DNA from: Lachnospiraceae bacterium
GTDB lineage: Bacteria; Bacillota; Clostridia; Lachnospirales; Lachnospiraceae
Assembly (NCBI GenBank): GCA_024697065.1
Contig: JAILGE010000021.1
Location: forward strand, 1 to 38,897
Reading direction: 5' to 3'
Length of the DNA stretch: 38,897 bases
A program made the translations under genes and the position numbers. The first letter of the stretch is position 1, and each line of letters starts with the position of its first letter. Of the stretch, positions 31,494-38,897 are shown one piece after another. Under the pieces are notes generated by a model, which did not search any database, was not told the DNA's origin, and was given only the letters and a program-made list of their open reading frames with translations.

Positions 31494-32300
31494 TCACTCA
31501 TTTTTCGTTCTCCACTCGCTGAAGTCATGCAATACCTTCAATGCATCCTCCGGTAGTCTGTCCTCGCACTCTTTCTTAAACTCATCCGGCACACCATAAA
31601 ATGCTTCTGCCATGCCGCCGGCGATACAGGTAAGTGTGTCACAGTCACCTCCGAGGGATACAGATGTACGGATAACATCCTCAAAATCCTTTCCCTCATA
31701 AAACGCTGTTACTGCCACCGGCACTGTCCCCTGACAGCTCTCATCAAACTTATACCACGGACGGATCTGGTCACAGGTTTGAGTCAGATCGTATCCAAAT
31801 TCAGCAATGATATAATCTCTGATCTCATCCTTGCTCTTACCCGTCCTTGCCAGGAATATAGCCGCAGCAGTTGCCTCTGCGCCCTTGATCCCCTCCGGAT
31901 GATTATGCGTCACTTCCGCCGTCCATCTTGCAACCTCTCCGGTCTTTTCCAGAGTATCAAAGAACCATCCAACCGACGATACCCTCATAGCCGATCCGTT
32001 ACCGAAGCTTCCGTAAGGCTCCGGATCAGACTCATAAAGCCAATGATAAAACATTCCGCCATAACCGGCATCAGGGTACTTTCTTCCCCACTTCTGCATG
32101 GATCTTACAAACTGCGCTTTCATGGTCTGCTCGTCTGCATCTATCCCCGCAGTCATGATGGCATCCGCGATAGCGATGGTCATAATGGAATCATCCGTAT
32201 ATCGGATGTGTTTATTGAACATATCAAAATCTTTATTCTGCTTCATCCTGTCAAACTCATAAGGCGCACCGATCATATCACCTAAAATTGCTCCATACAT
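31494..32300 (-). CDS. ADP-ribosylglycohydrolase (DraG/ARH family)
   Basis: A 268-aa protein. Paired metal sites are visible: RYTDDSIMT (TDDS at 35-38) and GGDCDTLTCIAGGMAEAFYG (GGDCDT at 217-222). The family motifs GAILGDMIGAPYE at the N-terminus and GSFGNGSAMRVSS (98-110) also fit. Family members remove ADP-ribose from proteins, DNA or small molecules such as O-acetyl-ADP-ribose, using two Mg ions. GGAGG precedes the ATG. It is the last gene in the run beginning with the WYL regulator and lies 63 nt after the VWA gene. No clear terminator follows. Confidence 0.93.
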   Translation of the reverse strand: MYGAILGDMIGAPYEFDRMKQNKDFDMFNKHIRYTDDSIMTIAIADAIMTAGIDADEQTMKAQFVRSMQKWGRKYPDAGYGGMFYHWLYESDPEPYGSFGNGSAMRVSSVGWFFDTLEKTGEVARWTAEVTHNHPEGIKGAEATAAAIFLARTGKSKDEIRDYIIAEFGYDLTQTCDQIRPWYKFDESCQGTVPVAVTAFYEGKDFEDVIRTSVSLGGDCDTLTCIAGGMAEAFYGVPDEFKKECEDRLPEDALKVLHDFSEWRTKNE

Positions 32301-32363
32301 AATCTATTCCTCCAGTATTACTCATTTTCAATGTTTCTCCCCCTGCCAGCACAGGAATCATAT

Positions 32364-33038
32364 TTACGCCCTGTGGCGCTTCTTATAATCTGCCTGGATA
32401 GGCGCAAGCAGCTCATCGCAGTCAAATGCCTCTTCCATATCCTCTGCGCTGCTGCAGGCTCTTGCGCAGCTTACCAAATTGGACATTACGTTGAAGTTAA
32501 GGGCAGTTCCCACACTGTCGCACTCATACCGAACGGCTCTGTTAGCAGTCACACCAAATCTCCCGGCGACTTCTACCGCGTCAATGTTGGCTCCAAGGAA
32601 TACAAACTCCCAGTGGTTCTTCTTTTTCTTCTTCTCCACCATCTTTTTCACCTTGTCATAGGAATACTTCCAGCTGGCATTCTCCATTCCATCGGTAGTG
32701 ATGATGAACAAAGTCTTCTCCGGCTTCTCTTCCTCCGGCATTGCCTTCTGGATATGGCTGATATGGTTGATCGCGCCTCCAATTGCATCCAGGAGAGCCG
32801 TGCAGCCCCTTACAAAATATTCCTTGTCAGTGATCTGCTCTACTTTTTCAATATTCTTTCTGTCATGAAGGATCTCTGTCCGGCTATCGAAGAGGACTGT
32901 GGAGATAATAGCCTCTCCCTTTTCCTTCTTCTGCTTATCCAGCATGGAGTTATATCCTCCGATGGTGTCAGCTTCCAGTCCTGACATGGAACCGCTGCGA
33001 TCCAAAATAAAAACAATCTCAGTTAAACCCTTCTTCAT
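32364..33038 (-). CDS. von Willebrand factor A (MIDAS) domain protein
   Basis: A 224-aa cytosolic protein made almost only of a VWA domain. The MIDAS metal motif DRSGSMS is at 13-19, with the conserved Thr in FVRGCTALLDAIG and the Asp of FIITTDGMENA. No signal or membrane segment is present. Bacterial VWA proteins bind partners through a Mg ion, as in Ter stress-response and MoxR-type systems. KKMVEKKKKKNHWEF is an unusually basic patch. It lies after a hairpin-rich spacer and before the ADP-ribosylglycohydrolase gene. Its partner is unknown. Confidence 0.92.
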   Translation of the reverse strand: MKKGLTEIVFILDRSGSMSGLEADTIGGYNSMLDKQKKEKGEAIISTVLFDSRTEILHDRKNIEKVEQITDKEYFVRGCTALLDAIGGAINHISHIQKAMPEEEKPEKTLFIITTDGMENASWKYSYDKVKKMVEKKKKKNHWEFVFLGANIDAVEVAGRFGVTANRAVRYECDSVGTALNFNVMSNLVSCARACSSAEDMEEAFDCDELLAPIQADYKKRHRA

Positions 33039-33241
33039 AATACCTGCCTCGCTTTCTGCCGGTGACCGGCTGCTTTATCTGTGTTCTGAGGTAAGTATAT
33101 GAAAATATGTCATCCACTTGGTCGCATCGAAAGCGACATATAGCGCGACAGCGCGTCATGAGCATGAAGCGAAGCGGAATGCGAATGCCCCGCTCACACC
33201 CCGATGCCTGACAGGCTGGCAGGTATCGGATGGGAGCTTGC
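33039..33241 (-). ncRNA. Hairpin-rich intergenic element, candidate structured RNA or intergenic repeat
   Basis: 203 nt with no supported gene and a base composition unlike its neighbours. Perfect small stems follow one another: GCCGG/CCGGC, ATAT/ATAT around GAAA, GTCGC/GCGAC, CGCG/CGCG, GCCTG/CAGGC. GCTCACACCCC occurs twice, at about 33192 and 33239, the second copy covering the macro gene's stop. Near-tandem pieces GCATTC-GCATTC and GCTTC-GCTTC lie between. The features are visible directly; that it is a functional RNA or a dispersed repeat is inference. It could tune VWA/ADP-ribosylglycohydrolase expression relative to the upstream genes. Confidence 0.4.
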
Positions 33242-34396
33242 TCACACCCCCAGCAACGGCTGTTTATGCTCGAATAGAGCAAGGTTTATCGTATATGTAT
33301 CATAAACCTCCTGCTCTATAAAATATTCAATGATAAGATCAAACCTGCTGCTCGGGGACAGTGCATAGCCTGCGCGTCCCAACAGGTCCTTTGTCTCATC
33401 GAGACTAAGCTTAAGCGCCAGGGCAAATGCCACCGCCGTGATCTTCTTGGGCTGATACTCTGCGTTGCTCCTGATCTTTGAGAAGAGCTTTCTGTCAACA
33501 TTGGCACGCTTATAAACCTCTGTATCCGTATATCCCTTTTCATCGATCAATCGAAAGAGGCTCTCCTGCCATGTTTCACTCACATTAGCCATGAGGTCAT
33601 CCAGAGTTCGTCCCGCCTTGTCTGAACCGGCCATCGTCATGGATGCCGCCATCATCGGCTCAGCAGCACACTCTTTCTCATCCAATAGATCTGCATCCGA
33701 AATATCTGCTTCTATAGACTCTGTCCTTGCAGAATCATTCCGCTTCGGAAGGTGTAGCATATCTCCGAGCGCTCTCTTCCCCCTGTGTTTTTCGTCAGAA
33801 AGGATATTCCCGAAAGCGACCGTTGCCACGGATGCGCCCGGACTATATTCAGAATCCGCCTTCTCCGAAACATAATTTTCATCAATGAAAGCTTCCACGC
33901 CGGAAAAGATCTTTCCGGACAGAACAAACGAAGCCTCGTCAAACACCACAAGAATGATTTCCATATCCGTATCAGAAAGGAACTCACTGAATACAGAAAC
34001 CGCAATCTGCAGCGCGTCTGCCTTAGGAAATCCATATACGCCCGTAGCTATCAAGGGAAATGCTATGCTTTCACACCCCAGTTCCTTTGCCAGCCGAAGA
34101 CTGTTCTCATAGCAGTTTCGAACCGCTTCACGCTCTCCATGCTCACCGTCAACCCACGCGGGTCCAACAGTGTGGATTATATATTTCGCACTTAAAGCAA
34201 AAGCAGGCGTAACCGCCGCCTGCCCTATTTCCAAGTTGCCAATCTTCTGTCTTTCTTTAAGAAGCTCATCAGCTCCTGCCGCCATGTAAATGGCATAGTC
34301 CGTACCACTCACATATTTCGGATGCGGATTTGCCGTATTCACAATAGCATCAGCAGAAACCTTTGTTATGTCGTTTCTGATAATCTGAAAGGCCAT
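33242..34396 (-). CDS. Macro domain protein fused to C-terminal helical (HTH-like) domain
   Basis: A 384-aa protein. Residues 1-172 form a macro domain: ADAIVNTANPHP, TDYAIYMAAGADEL, KYIIHTVGPAW and FPLIATGVYGFPKADAL (ADP-ribose pocket). The glycine-rich loop after NTAN is replaced by KYVSGT, so hydrolase activity may differ from MacroD enzymes. A disordered-looking linker spans 175-265. The C-terminal domain (270-384) has YTDTEVYKRANVDRKLFSKI and PKKITAVAFALALKLSLDET, resembling an Xre-like helix-turn-helix. It would bind ADP-ribose or its derivatives and perhaps DNA or RNA. CGGAGG precedes the ATG. The Nudix gene is 41 nt upstream. Confidence 0.9.
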   Translation of the reverse strand: MAFQIIRNDITKVSADAIVNTANPHPKYVSGTDYAIYMAAGADELLKERQKIGNLEIGQAAVTPAFALSAKYIIHTVGPAWVDGEHGEREAVRNCYENSLRLAKELGCESIAFPLIATGVYGFPKADALQIAVSVFSEFLSDTDMEIILVVFDEASFVLSGKIFSGVEAFIDENYVSEKADSEYSPGASVATVAFGNILSDEKHRGKRALGDMLHLPKRNDSARTESIEADISDADLLDEKECAAEPMMAASMTMAGSDKAGRTLDDLMANVSETWQESLFRLIDEKGYTDTEVYKRANVDRKLFSKIRSNAEYQPKKITAVAFALALKLSLDETKDLLGRAGYALSPSSRFDLIIEYFIEQEVYDTYTINLALFEHKQPLLGV

Positions 34397-34437
34397 CTTT
34401 TATTACCTCCGGTGTTCATTTTTTTCAAAAGACTCAA

Positions 34438-34839
34438 CTACTGTAACTCTTCCCTTATCTTCCCCAGCAACGCCCTGTCTGCCGGAAGCCAGTCCACACT
34501 TTCCAGATCACTCTTACACAGCCACGCTGCATCTTCATGCTCCAGAAGCTTTAATGATCCGGCTGATACCGTCGTCCAGTAACAGTACATATGCAGATGA
34601 AAGTCCGTATGATCATGATCAACTATATCTATAAGCTCATGTACATCTATGGTCACACCAAGCTCTTCCCTGATCTCACGGATGAGCGCTTCTTCCGGTG
34701 ACTCTCCTGCTTCTATCTTGCCTCCCGGGAATTCCCACCGATCCTTATACTCCCCATATCCGCGTTGTGTTGCGAATACCTTTGTTTTCTTATCTTTATC
34801 GTCGCAGATGACAGCAGCGACCACATTAAGAATTTTCAT
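34438..34839 (-). CDS. Nudix hydrolase, MutT/CTP pyrophosphohydrolase type
   Basis: A 133-aa Nudix protein. The Nudix box reads GGKIEAGESPEEALIREIRE with EELG following (about residues 39-61), preceded by RWEFPGG, the typical MutT/NudG layout. The C-terminal WLPADRALLGKI is also family-like. Candidates are oxidised dGTP, CTP or another nucleoside diphosphate derivative; ADP-ribose is possible from context only. Its first 14 nt overlap the end of the WYL gene, so translation is coupled. Confidence 0.92.
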   Translation of the reverse strand: MKILNVVAAVICDDKDKKTKVFATQRGYGEYKDRWEFPGGKIEAGESPEEALIREIREELGVTIDVHELIDIVDHDHTDFHLHMYCYWTTVSAGSLKLLEHEDAAWLCKSDLESVDWLPADRALLGKIREELQ

Positions 34840-35830
34840 GATCTTTATATATTTCCAGTCTTGCTGCGAGTTCTTCCCTGTACTGTTCCACCACCGCCTT
34901 CGGCCCCAGTATCTTTACTTTGCTGCCCAGTGCGAAAATCCACCCCAGGAACTGGTCACTCATAGCCACCTCCACGGAGGTCTCCGACCAGCCTTCTGTA
35001 TCTGTAGAATACACCGGAATATCCCTTCCGAAACGATCGATGAAGACTCCCACTAAATCATTCTCAAAGGCGATCCTTACTTTCGTAGGCTTTCCGCCAA
35101 ACATCCCAAAACTCATCTTGGCATATCTGGCCAGATCAAAAGCCTTGAAGGCTTCCTTACCGGTTCTTCTGTCATCCAGGACCCTGATGTTTTTAATTTT
35201 ATCCACACGGAAATGTTTGATACGTTCTGCCGCTTCATCATAAGCGATCAGATAATAGTTTTCATCATCCCATGTAAGTGCCCATGGACTCACCATATAC
35301 AAAGTATCCTTCCTGCGGACCAGCTGCTTATCTTCATTCCACTTCATATACTCGAAGCCGATCTGCCTGTTCTCTGCTATGGCGCGGTGTATATCATCCA
35401 CAAAATAATAAATACTCTCATTCATGGTCTTGACTCTGCCATGCACCACCACCTGACGTTTAAGCTGTGATGCTTCGTACTCACTGGCCATGGCAGTGAC
35501 TTTCTTTATCAGTTCCGTGGATTTTTTTTCTGTTATAAATTTCGAAGACTGTATGGAATCAACCAATAGTTTCAACTCAGCGATCTCGAACATCTTGCCG
35601 CCCACATGATAATAATAATTCCGTCCGATCTTCTCTCCTATCACATCGATCCCCAGGACACTCAGAGCCTCCAGATCGTCATACAGACTCTTTCTGTCTG
35701 CCGTAACTCCATACGCTTCAAGCGCTTTTCTGATCTCCGGCATGGTGATCCTGTGATCATCATCCGTTTTCTCAAGCATGATACGACTCAGATAATACAG
35801 TTTTAATTTCTGATTTGTCCCCTTGGGCAT
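34826..35830 (-). CDS. WYL-domain transcriptional regulator
   Basis: A 334-aa protein. A winged helix-turn-helix at 1-75 (ITMPEIRKALEAYGVTADRK) is followed by a WYL domain (about 135-240, with SPWALTWDDENYYLIAYDEA) and a C-terminal WCX-type extension to about 325. WYL proteins bind nucleotides or nucleic acid and control DNA-damage, CRISPR and defence genes. AAGGAGAG precedes the ATG. It is the first of five same-strand genes with ADP-ribose-related products and overlaps the Nudix gene. An inverted repeat right before it may be its own operator. Confidence 0.93.
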   Translation of the reverse strand: MPKGTNQKLKLYYLSRIMLEKTDDDHRITMPEIRKALEAYGVTADRKSLYDDLEALSVLGIDVIGEKIGRNYYYHVGGKMFEIAELKLLVDSIQSSKFITEKKSTELIKKVTAMASEYEASQLKRQVVVHGRVKTMNESIYYFVDDIHRAIAENRQIGFEYMKWNEDKQLVRRKDTLYMVSPWALTWDDENYYLIAYDEAAERIKHFRVDKIKNIRVLDDRRTGKEAFKAFDLARYAKMSFGMFGGKPTKVRIAFENDLVGVFIDRFGRDIPVYSTDTEGWSETSVEVAMSDQFLGWIFALGSKVKILGPKAVVEQYREELAARLEIYKDHENS

Positions 35831-35850
35831 GACGCCGCTCTCCTTCCCCG

Positions 35851-35872
35851 GTAACCGATTCTAATCAGTTAC
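35851..35872. promoter_or_regulatory. Inverted repeat upstream of the WYL gene
   Basis: GTAACCGATT and AATCAGTTAC pair at nine of ten positions with a 2-nt centre. It overlaps the last codons and stop of the upstream lipoprotein gene and ends 20 nt before the WYL start. Candidate autoregulatory operator; no T-run, so not a terminator. Confidence 0.35.
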
Positions 35873-37396
35873 TTCATACACTATGCCACTGTACTCACCG
35901 GGCACTTCACTGCCCCAGAGAGAGAAATCAAACTCCGGATCTGTGATGCATTTCACATTGATCACATATGCTAACTCTCCTGCCACCTCTCCTTCAGCAG
36001 GCTCTATCGTCACACTGAATAATGAACCGTCATCATTCCATGAGCTTCCGCACTCAACAGCTTCTGTGCTCTTCCCATCCCACGGGACATCCAGGGCCAG
36101 TGTGGCAGCCGAATCATCATCCGGGAAGAAGCTTAAATAACTGCCCATATAATAGGACGGTGTGAACTGGACATATGCATCTCCGTTCACCGCTCTGCAC
36201 ATTCTGTACCATATGCTGTCCCCGCCTTCGGCTGTAAAGCCCTCTTCTCCGCCGACGTTGTAGATCACATAATACCCATCCGGCAGCTCAGTAAATATAT
36301 CTCTGTCCAGGAAGATCCATGACAGACATGCATCAGTCATCCCTGACAGCGGCGCCCCGGGAAGATATAGCTTGAATTCATCAGCATTCTCAAATCCATA
36401 GGGTGACGAATATACATATCTAATCTCATCTATGATCTCTTCACCGCCTGCTTTATCCGCGTCATCGATATTCAGTTCCAGCAGGTCCATAGTATAGACA
36501 TACGGATCATCCGTAGCCTTGAGCTCTGAGAAACGTCCCGTGAAATTACAGATATATACGGTTCCGTTTTGATATCCGGCTCCCGTATCTCCCATGTCCG
36601 AATCATGATATGTTCCCGTAAAGCTGCCGTCCTCGGCGATCTCTATATCCGTTGACCACCCGCCGGCACCGCTTGAAAAGACGAAATACGACGGTATATC
36701 AGAGAATGAAATCGTCCCTTCACACTCTTCCATGACCCAGCACGTAGTCTTGGACGAGATCTTCTCATCTTCCCCGCATGCCAGCTCAAGCACCGCAAAT
36801 CTGTCCCCGTCTTTCTTATCGGTAAGCTCCATATGCAGATACTCATCTCCCGACACATAATAAGCCGTACCGCCACTCATTCTAAATTCCCATGAGACAT
36901 CATAATTCTCAGACAGCTCCTCCACGAATTCATCCGCAGACTCCTTTTCAACCGTGCCTGTAAAAAATGCCCCCAGCGCTCCCTCCAGACGAATGAATCC
37001 CATATGATCATCTACCACATAATCAACCGAATCTTCATCCCATTTGGCTTCATAGACTGCATCGGCATCCAGATCCGTGCACTTAGCAATATATCTTCCC
37101 GCATGTAAAAGCTCTGCTTCCGCTCCGCCCTTATCAAGATGATCCTTATATTCGGAACCAAAATAGCCAAATATCTCATCCTTCAATGTACCGGTGCCTT
37201 CCGGCTCTTCATCTTCCTCTTTATCTCCGGATGTATCCTTATCCTTTTTCCCTTTCTTATCATCATCTTCTTCTTCGTCATCATCATCCTCTGAGTCTGT
37301 CTCTAACCCCGGGATACTTAAGGCACATCCTGACAGGGCCACGACACTCATAGCTGTGATGCCTGTTAACAACGCTCTTATTATCTTTGTTTTCAT
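35861..37396 (-). CDS. Large hypothetical lipoprotein with Asp/Glu/Lys-rich linker
   Basis: A 511-aa exported protein. The signal peptide ends in a lipobox at VALSGC (Cys about 24). Residues about 34-68 are nearly all Asp, Glu and Lys. The rest has no family I recognise: it is rich in Tyr, Gly and Asp, with a segment GSFTGTYHDSDMGDTGAGYQ and a C-terminal beta-rich look. Only 30 nt separate it from the WYL gene, so read-through is possible, but nothing in its sequence links it to ADP-ribose. It is probably a cell-surface binding or wall-associated protein. Confidence 0.82.
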   Translation of the reverse strand: MKTKIIRALLTGITAMSVVALSGCALSIPGLETDSEDDDDEEEDDDKKGKKDKDTSGDKEEDEEPEGTGTLKDEIFGYFGSEYKDHLDKGGAEAELLHAGRYIAKCTDLDADAVYEAKWDEDSVDYVVDDHMGFIRLEGALGAFFTGTVEKESADEFVEELSENYDVSWEFRMSGGTAYYVSGDEYLHMELTDKKDGDRFAVLELACGEDEKISSKTTCWVMEECEGTISFSDIPSYFVFSSGAGGWSTDIEIAEDGSFTGTYHDSDMGDTGAGYQNGTVYICNFTGRFSELKATDDPYVYTMDLLELNIDDADKAGGEEIIDEIRYVYSSPYGFENADEFKLYLPGAPLSGMTDACLSWIFLDRDIFTELPDGYYVIYNVGGEEGFTAEGGDSIWYRMCRAVNGDAYVQFTPSYYMGSYLSFFPDDDSAATLALDVPWDGKSTEAVECGSSWNDDGSLFSVTIEPAEGEVAGELAYVINVKCITDPEFDFSLWGSEVPGEYSGIVYEVTD

Positions 37397-37479
37397 AAAT
37401 ACTTCTCCATTTTTGTTCCTGTCTGAACCAAGACAGTGTTTCCTACACCACTATATTATAAATGATTATGAAAATAATT

Positions 37480-37512
37480 AAAAATCCACCGGAAATATCC
37501 CCTCCCGGTGGA
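37480..37512 (-). terminator. Terminator of the COG0523 GTPase gene
   Basis: TCCACCGG pairs with CCGGTGGA (12-nt loop) and is followed on the minus strand by TTTTTAATT, 38 nt beyond the stop. Confidence 0.88.
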
Positions 37513-37549
37513 GCATAAGTCTTTGATGTGCCGTATTATATCCGAAGCC

Positions 37550-38653
37550 TCACTCTATACAATCATACAGACGTTTTACTATCTCTGCTTTTTCGCAGCC
37601 CTTACCGATGAAGACCACCTGATTGAGCCTGTCGCCGTAGGTTTCATCCCAGTCATCCGTGATATCCGGATAGTCTCTTACCACCTGCTCAAGTTCTTCC
37701 TCGCTCCAGGCTGACATCCACTCCGACAGCTCGGTGATCGAAGCATTACGGCCCGCCTGTTCGAAAAGCTGAACATGTTTCCAGTCATCCGAAAACCATA
37801 TATATCCCTTTGTACGTATCAATACTTCCGGATATTCATCTACCAATTTATTGAAAGCCTCCCTGTTAAAGGGCTTCCTCTCCTCAAAGACGAAGGACGA
37901 TATGCCATATTCATCAACGCAGGCTTTTTCATCCTCATGCTCACAGTTATTTAGAGCTCTCTGAACAGCACTGTAGGCCTCCACTTCCTCAAAATCAAAA
38001 TCTCCGCGGTTAAGGATCACTTCCAGATCCACATTGCCGTTGACACACTCGATCATCTCGGCCTCCTGCTGGAGTCCTCTGAGGCCTGTTCTGACTTCTT
38101 CTAACTGCTCTGAAGTAAGCAGATCAGTCTTATTTAGGATCATGATATTGCAGAACTCTATCTGATCCATTATCAGATTTATCACATCTCCGTCCTCAGC
38201 CTCGTCCTCCGATACCAGATCATGGAGGAATTCTCTGTAGATCCTGTCCACATCAACCACGGACACAACACTTTTCAGGTAGACTCTCGTATCTTCCGTC
38301 ATTTCCTCGTAATTAATGAATGCACCCGCTATGGATGACGGCTCGCTGATGCCTGATGCCTCTACAAATATCGCCTCAATACTTTTATCCGCAGAGAGTC
38401 TCTCTATCTCTGCCATGAATTCATCCCGGAGGGTACAGCAGATACAGCCGTTTTGCATTTCTACCATTTCCACCTGCGCGACTCTGTTACCGGTCTTATT
38501 CAATATAGATGCATCGATATTGATACTTCCCATATCGTTGACTATAAGCGCGATCTTTCGCTTCTCCTGCTTAAGGATATTCTGCATAAGCGTAGTTTTC
38601 CCGGATCCCAGATATCCGGTTATGATGACAATAGGAACTTCTCTCGTAGACAT
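37550..38653 (-). CDS. COG0523 (CobW/P47K) metallochaperone GTPase
   Basis: A 367-aa G3E-type GTPase. Walker A GYLGSGKTT at 13-21, the hallmark metal motif GCICCTL with CICC at 70-73, FVEASGISEPSSI, and NKTDLL for guanine recognition. A C-terminal CobW_C region follows (from about residue 255). Such proteins insert or deliver metal (zinc in ZigA/ZNG1-type, cobalt, iron) using GTP. The frame is open 27 codons further, but the promoter lies in that part and GGAGG precedes the ATG at 38653. A Fur-family regulator gene ends just upstream, pointing to zinc-type control. Confidence 0.94.
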   Translation of the reverse strand: MSTREVPIVIITGYLGSGKTTLMQNILKQEKRKIALIVNDMGSINIDASILNKTGNRVAQVEMVEMQNGCICCTLRDEFMAEIERLSADKSIEAIFVEASGISEPSSIAGAFINYEEMTEDTRVYLKSVVSVVDVDRIYREFLHDLVSEDEAEDGDVINLIMDQIEFCNIMILNKTDLLTSEQLEEVRTGLRGLQQEAEMIECVNGNVDLEVILNRGDFDFEEVEAYSAVQRALNNCEHEDEKACVDEYGISSFVFEERKPFNREAFNKLVDEYPEVLIRTKGYIWFSDDWKHVQLFEQAGRNASITELSEWMSAWSEEELEQVVRDYPDITDDWDETYGDRLNQVVFIGKGCEKAEIVKRLYDCIE

Positions 38654-38676
38654 ATCGATCCTCCTGCAAATTAAAA

Positions 38677-38749
38677 ATGCAACTCGGTTGCATATTATAT
38701 GTACCGGTTGCATTTTTGTCAATAGCATTTGCAACTAATTTGCAAATTT
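38677..38749 (-). promoter_or_regulatory. Consensus promoter with multiple TTGCA/TGCAA half-sites before the COG0523 gene
   Basis: Perfect TTGACA (38717-38722), 17-nt spacer, perfect TATAAT (38694-38699). A perfect palindrome ATGCAACTCGGTTGCAT (38677-38693) covers the transcription start. GTTGCAT lies in the spacer (38707-38713), and ATTTGCAA occurs twice upstream (from 38727 and 38738). This density fits a metal-responsive repressor, most simply the Fur-family protein encoded next door. Confidence 0.75.
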
Positions 38750-38768
38750 ACAGATCGTTGTTTTTCTG

Positions 38769-38897
38769 CTATTTCTTTCTGCAGTTTTTACACTTTCCGA
38801 TGATTATGGATTGGGATGGATCAATATCCAGGCCATACTCCAGAAGCACCTGTGTTCCAAAAGATTCCGCAAATGGCATCTCCAGATGAAAGACCCG
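38769..38897 (-). CDS. Fur-family metal regulator, C-terminal fragment at window edge
   Basis: The minus strand is open from the last base of the window for 42 codons to a TAG at 38769-38771. It includes VFHLEMPFAESFGTQVLLE, then YGLDIDPSQSIIIGKCKNCR and a Lys-Lys end. This is the usual end of Fur/Zur/PerR proteins: a dimerisation strand-helix, then xIxGxCxxC. The final CKNC would be half of the structural zinc site; the other CxxC lies outside the window. Which metal it senses cannot be read, but the COG0523 gene downstream suggests zinc. Confidence 0.8.
   Translation of the reverse strand, partial: RVFHLEMPFAESFGTQVLLEYGLDIDPSQSIIIGKCKNCRKK

Noticed and set aside
33118-33321. Small protein-coding frames across the hairpin-rich element
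   Set aside because: Frames on both strands are open only because of repeated GC-rich units. None has a ribosome site or protein-like composition, and they overlap the neighbouring real genes.
35861-37396. Including the large acidic lipoprotein in the ADP-ribose system
   Set aside because: It is close (30 nt) and on the same strand, but it is exported and shows no ADP-ribose-related domain. Proximity alone is not enough.

Overview
The window looks like chromosomal DNA of a Gram-positive Clostridia member, most probably a Lachnospiraceae (Butyrivibrio/Roseburia-like) bacterium. This is inferred from moderate GC, strong AGGAGG ribosome sites, sigma-A type promoters (TTGACA/TATAAT), lipoproteins with Firmicute lipoboxes, a NupNOPQ-type nucleoside transporter, a CsoR-CopA copper operon, and several GGDEF proteins. 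No rRNA, tRNA, IS element or prophage was seen, so it reads as ordinary chromosome with small accessory patches. Almost every gene is on the minus strand; only a 72-aa protein (12905-13123) and a sugar-binding lipoprotein/diguanylate cyclase pair (26319-28930) are on the plus strand.

Layout. 1-565: an eroded phzF-like pseudogene and the glgA terminator. 566-7957: glycogen synthase, then xanthine phosphoribosyltransferase downstream of a BMP-family nucleoside ABC transporter (binding protein, terminator-like attenuator, ATPase, two permeases). 7983-12463: a cytosolic LacI-sensor/GGDEF fusion, a Dabb protein, a NudC-type Nudix hydrolase and a D,D-carboxypeptidase. 12547-18000: small proteins, a lipoprotein, a TPR-like/GGDEF membrane cyclase preceded by twin 31-nt repeats, sfsA, a small membrane protein and a flavodoxin-fold protein. 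17609-20656: copA and csoR under two CsoR-type operators; copA ends in a CopZ-like domain with its own in-frame Shine-Dalgarno and ATG. 20913-24163: a flavin reductase-like protein and metNIQ methionine uptake with a 9-codon coupled leader ORF. 24409-31257: a zinc-ribbon membrane protein, the plus-strand binding-protein/cyclase pair, an aldo/keto reductase, a flavin reductase and a membrane protein.

31494-35830 is the most interesting block: a same-strand run of WYL regulator, Nudix hydrolase, macro domain fused to a helical DNA-binding-like domain, a hairpin-rich 203-nt intergenic element, a VWA (MIDAS) protein and an ADP-ribosylglycohydrolase. Three of the five products act on or bind ADP-ribose or related nucleotides by family knowledge, so I propose a regulated ADP-ribose response module. 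No ADP-ribosyltransferase is visible here, and the function is inference.

35861-38897: an acidic-linker lipoprotein, a COG0523 (CobW-type) metallochaperone GTPase with a consensus promoter surrounded by TGCAA/TTGCA half-sites, and the C-terminus of a Fur-family regulator that runs off the window edge. This pair is probably a zinc-type homeostasis locus.

Where the longest open frame began at a weak or non-ATG codon, I moved the start to the ATG with a proper Shine-Dalgarno and say so in the entry.
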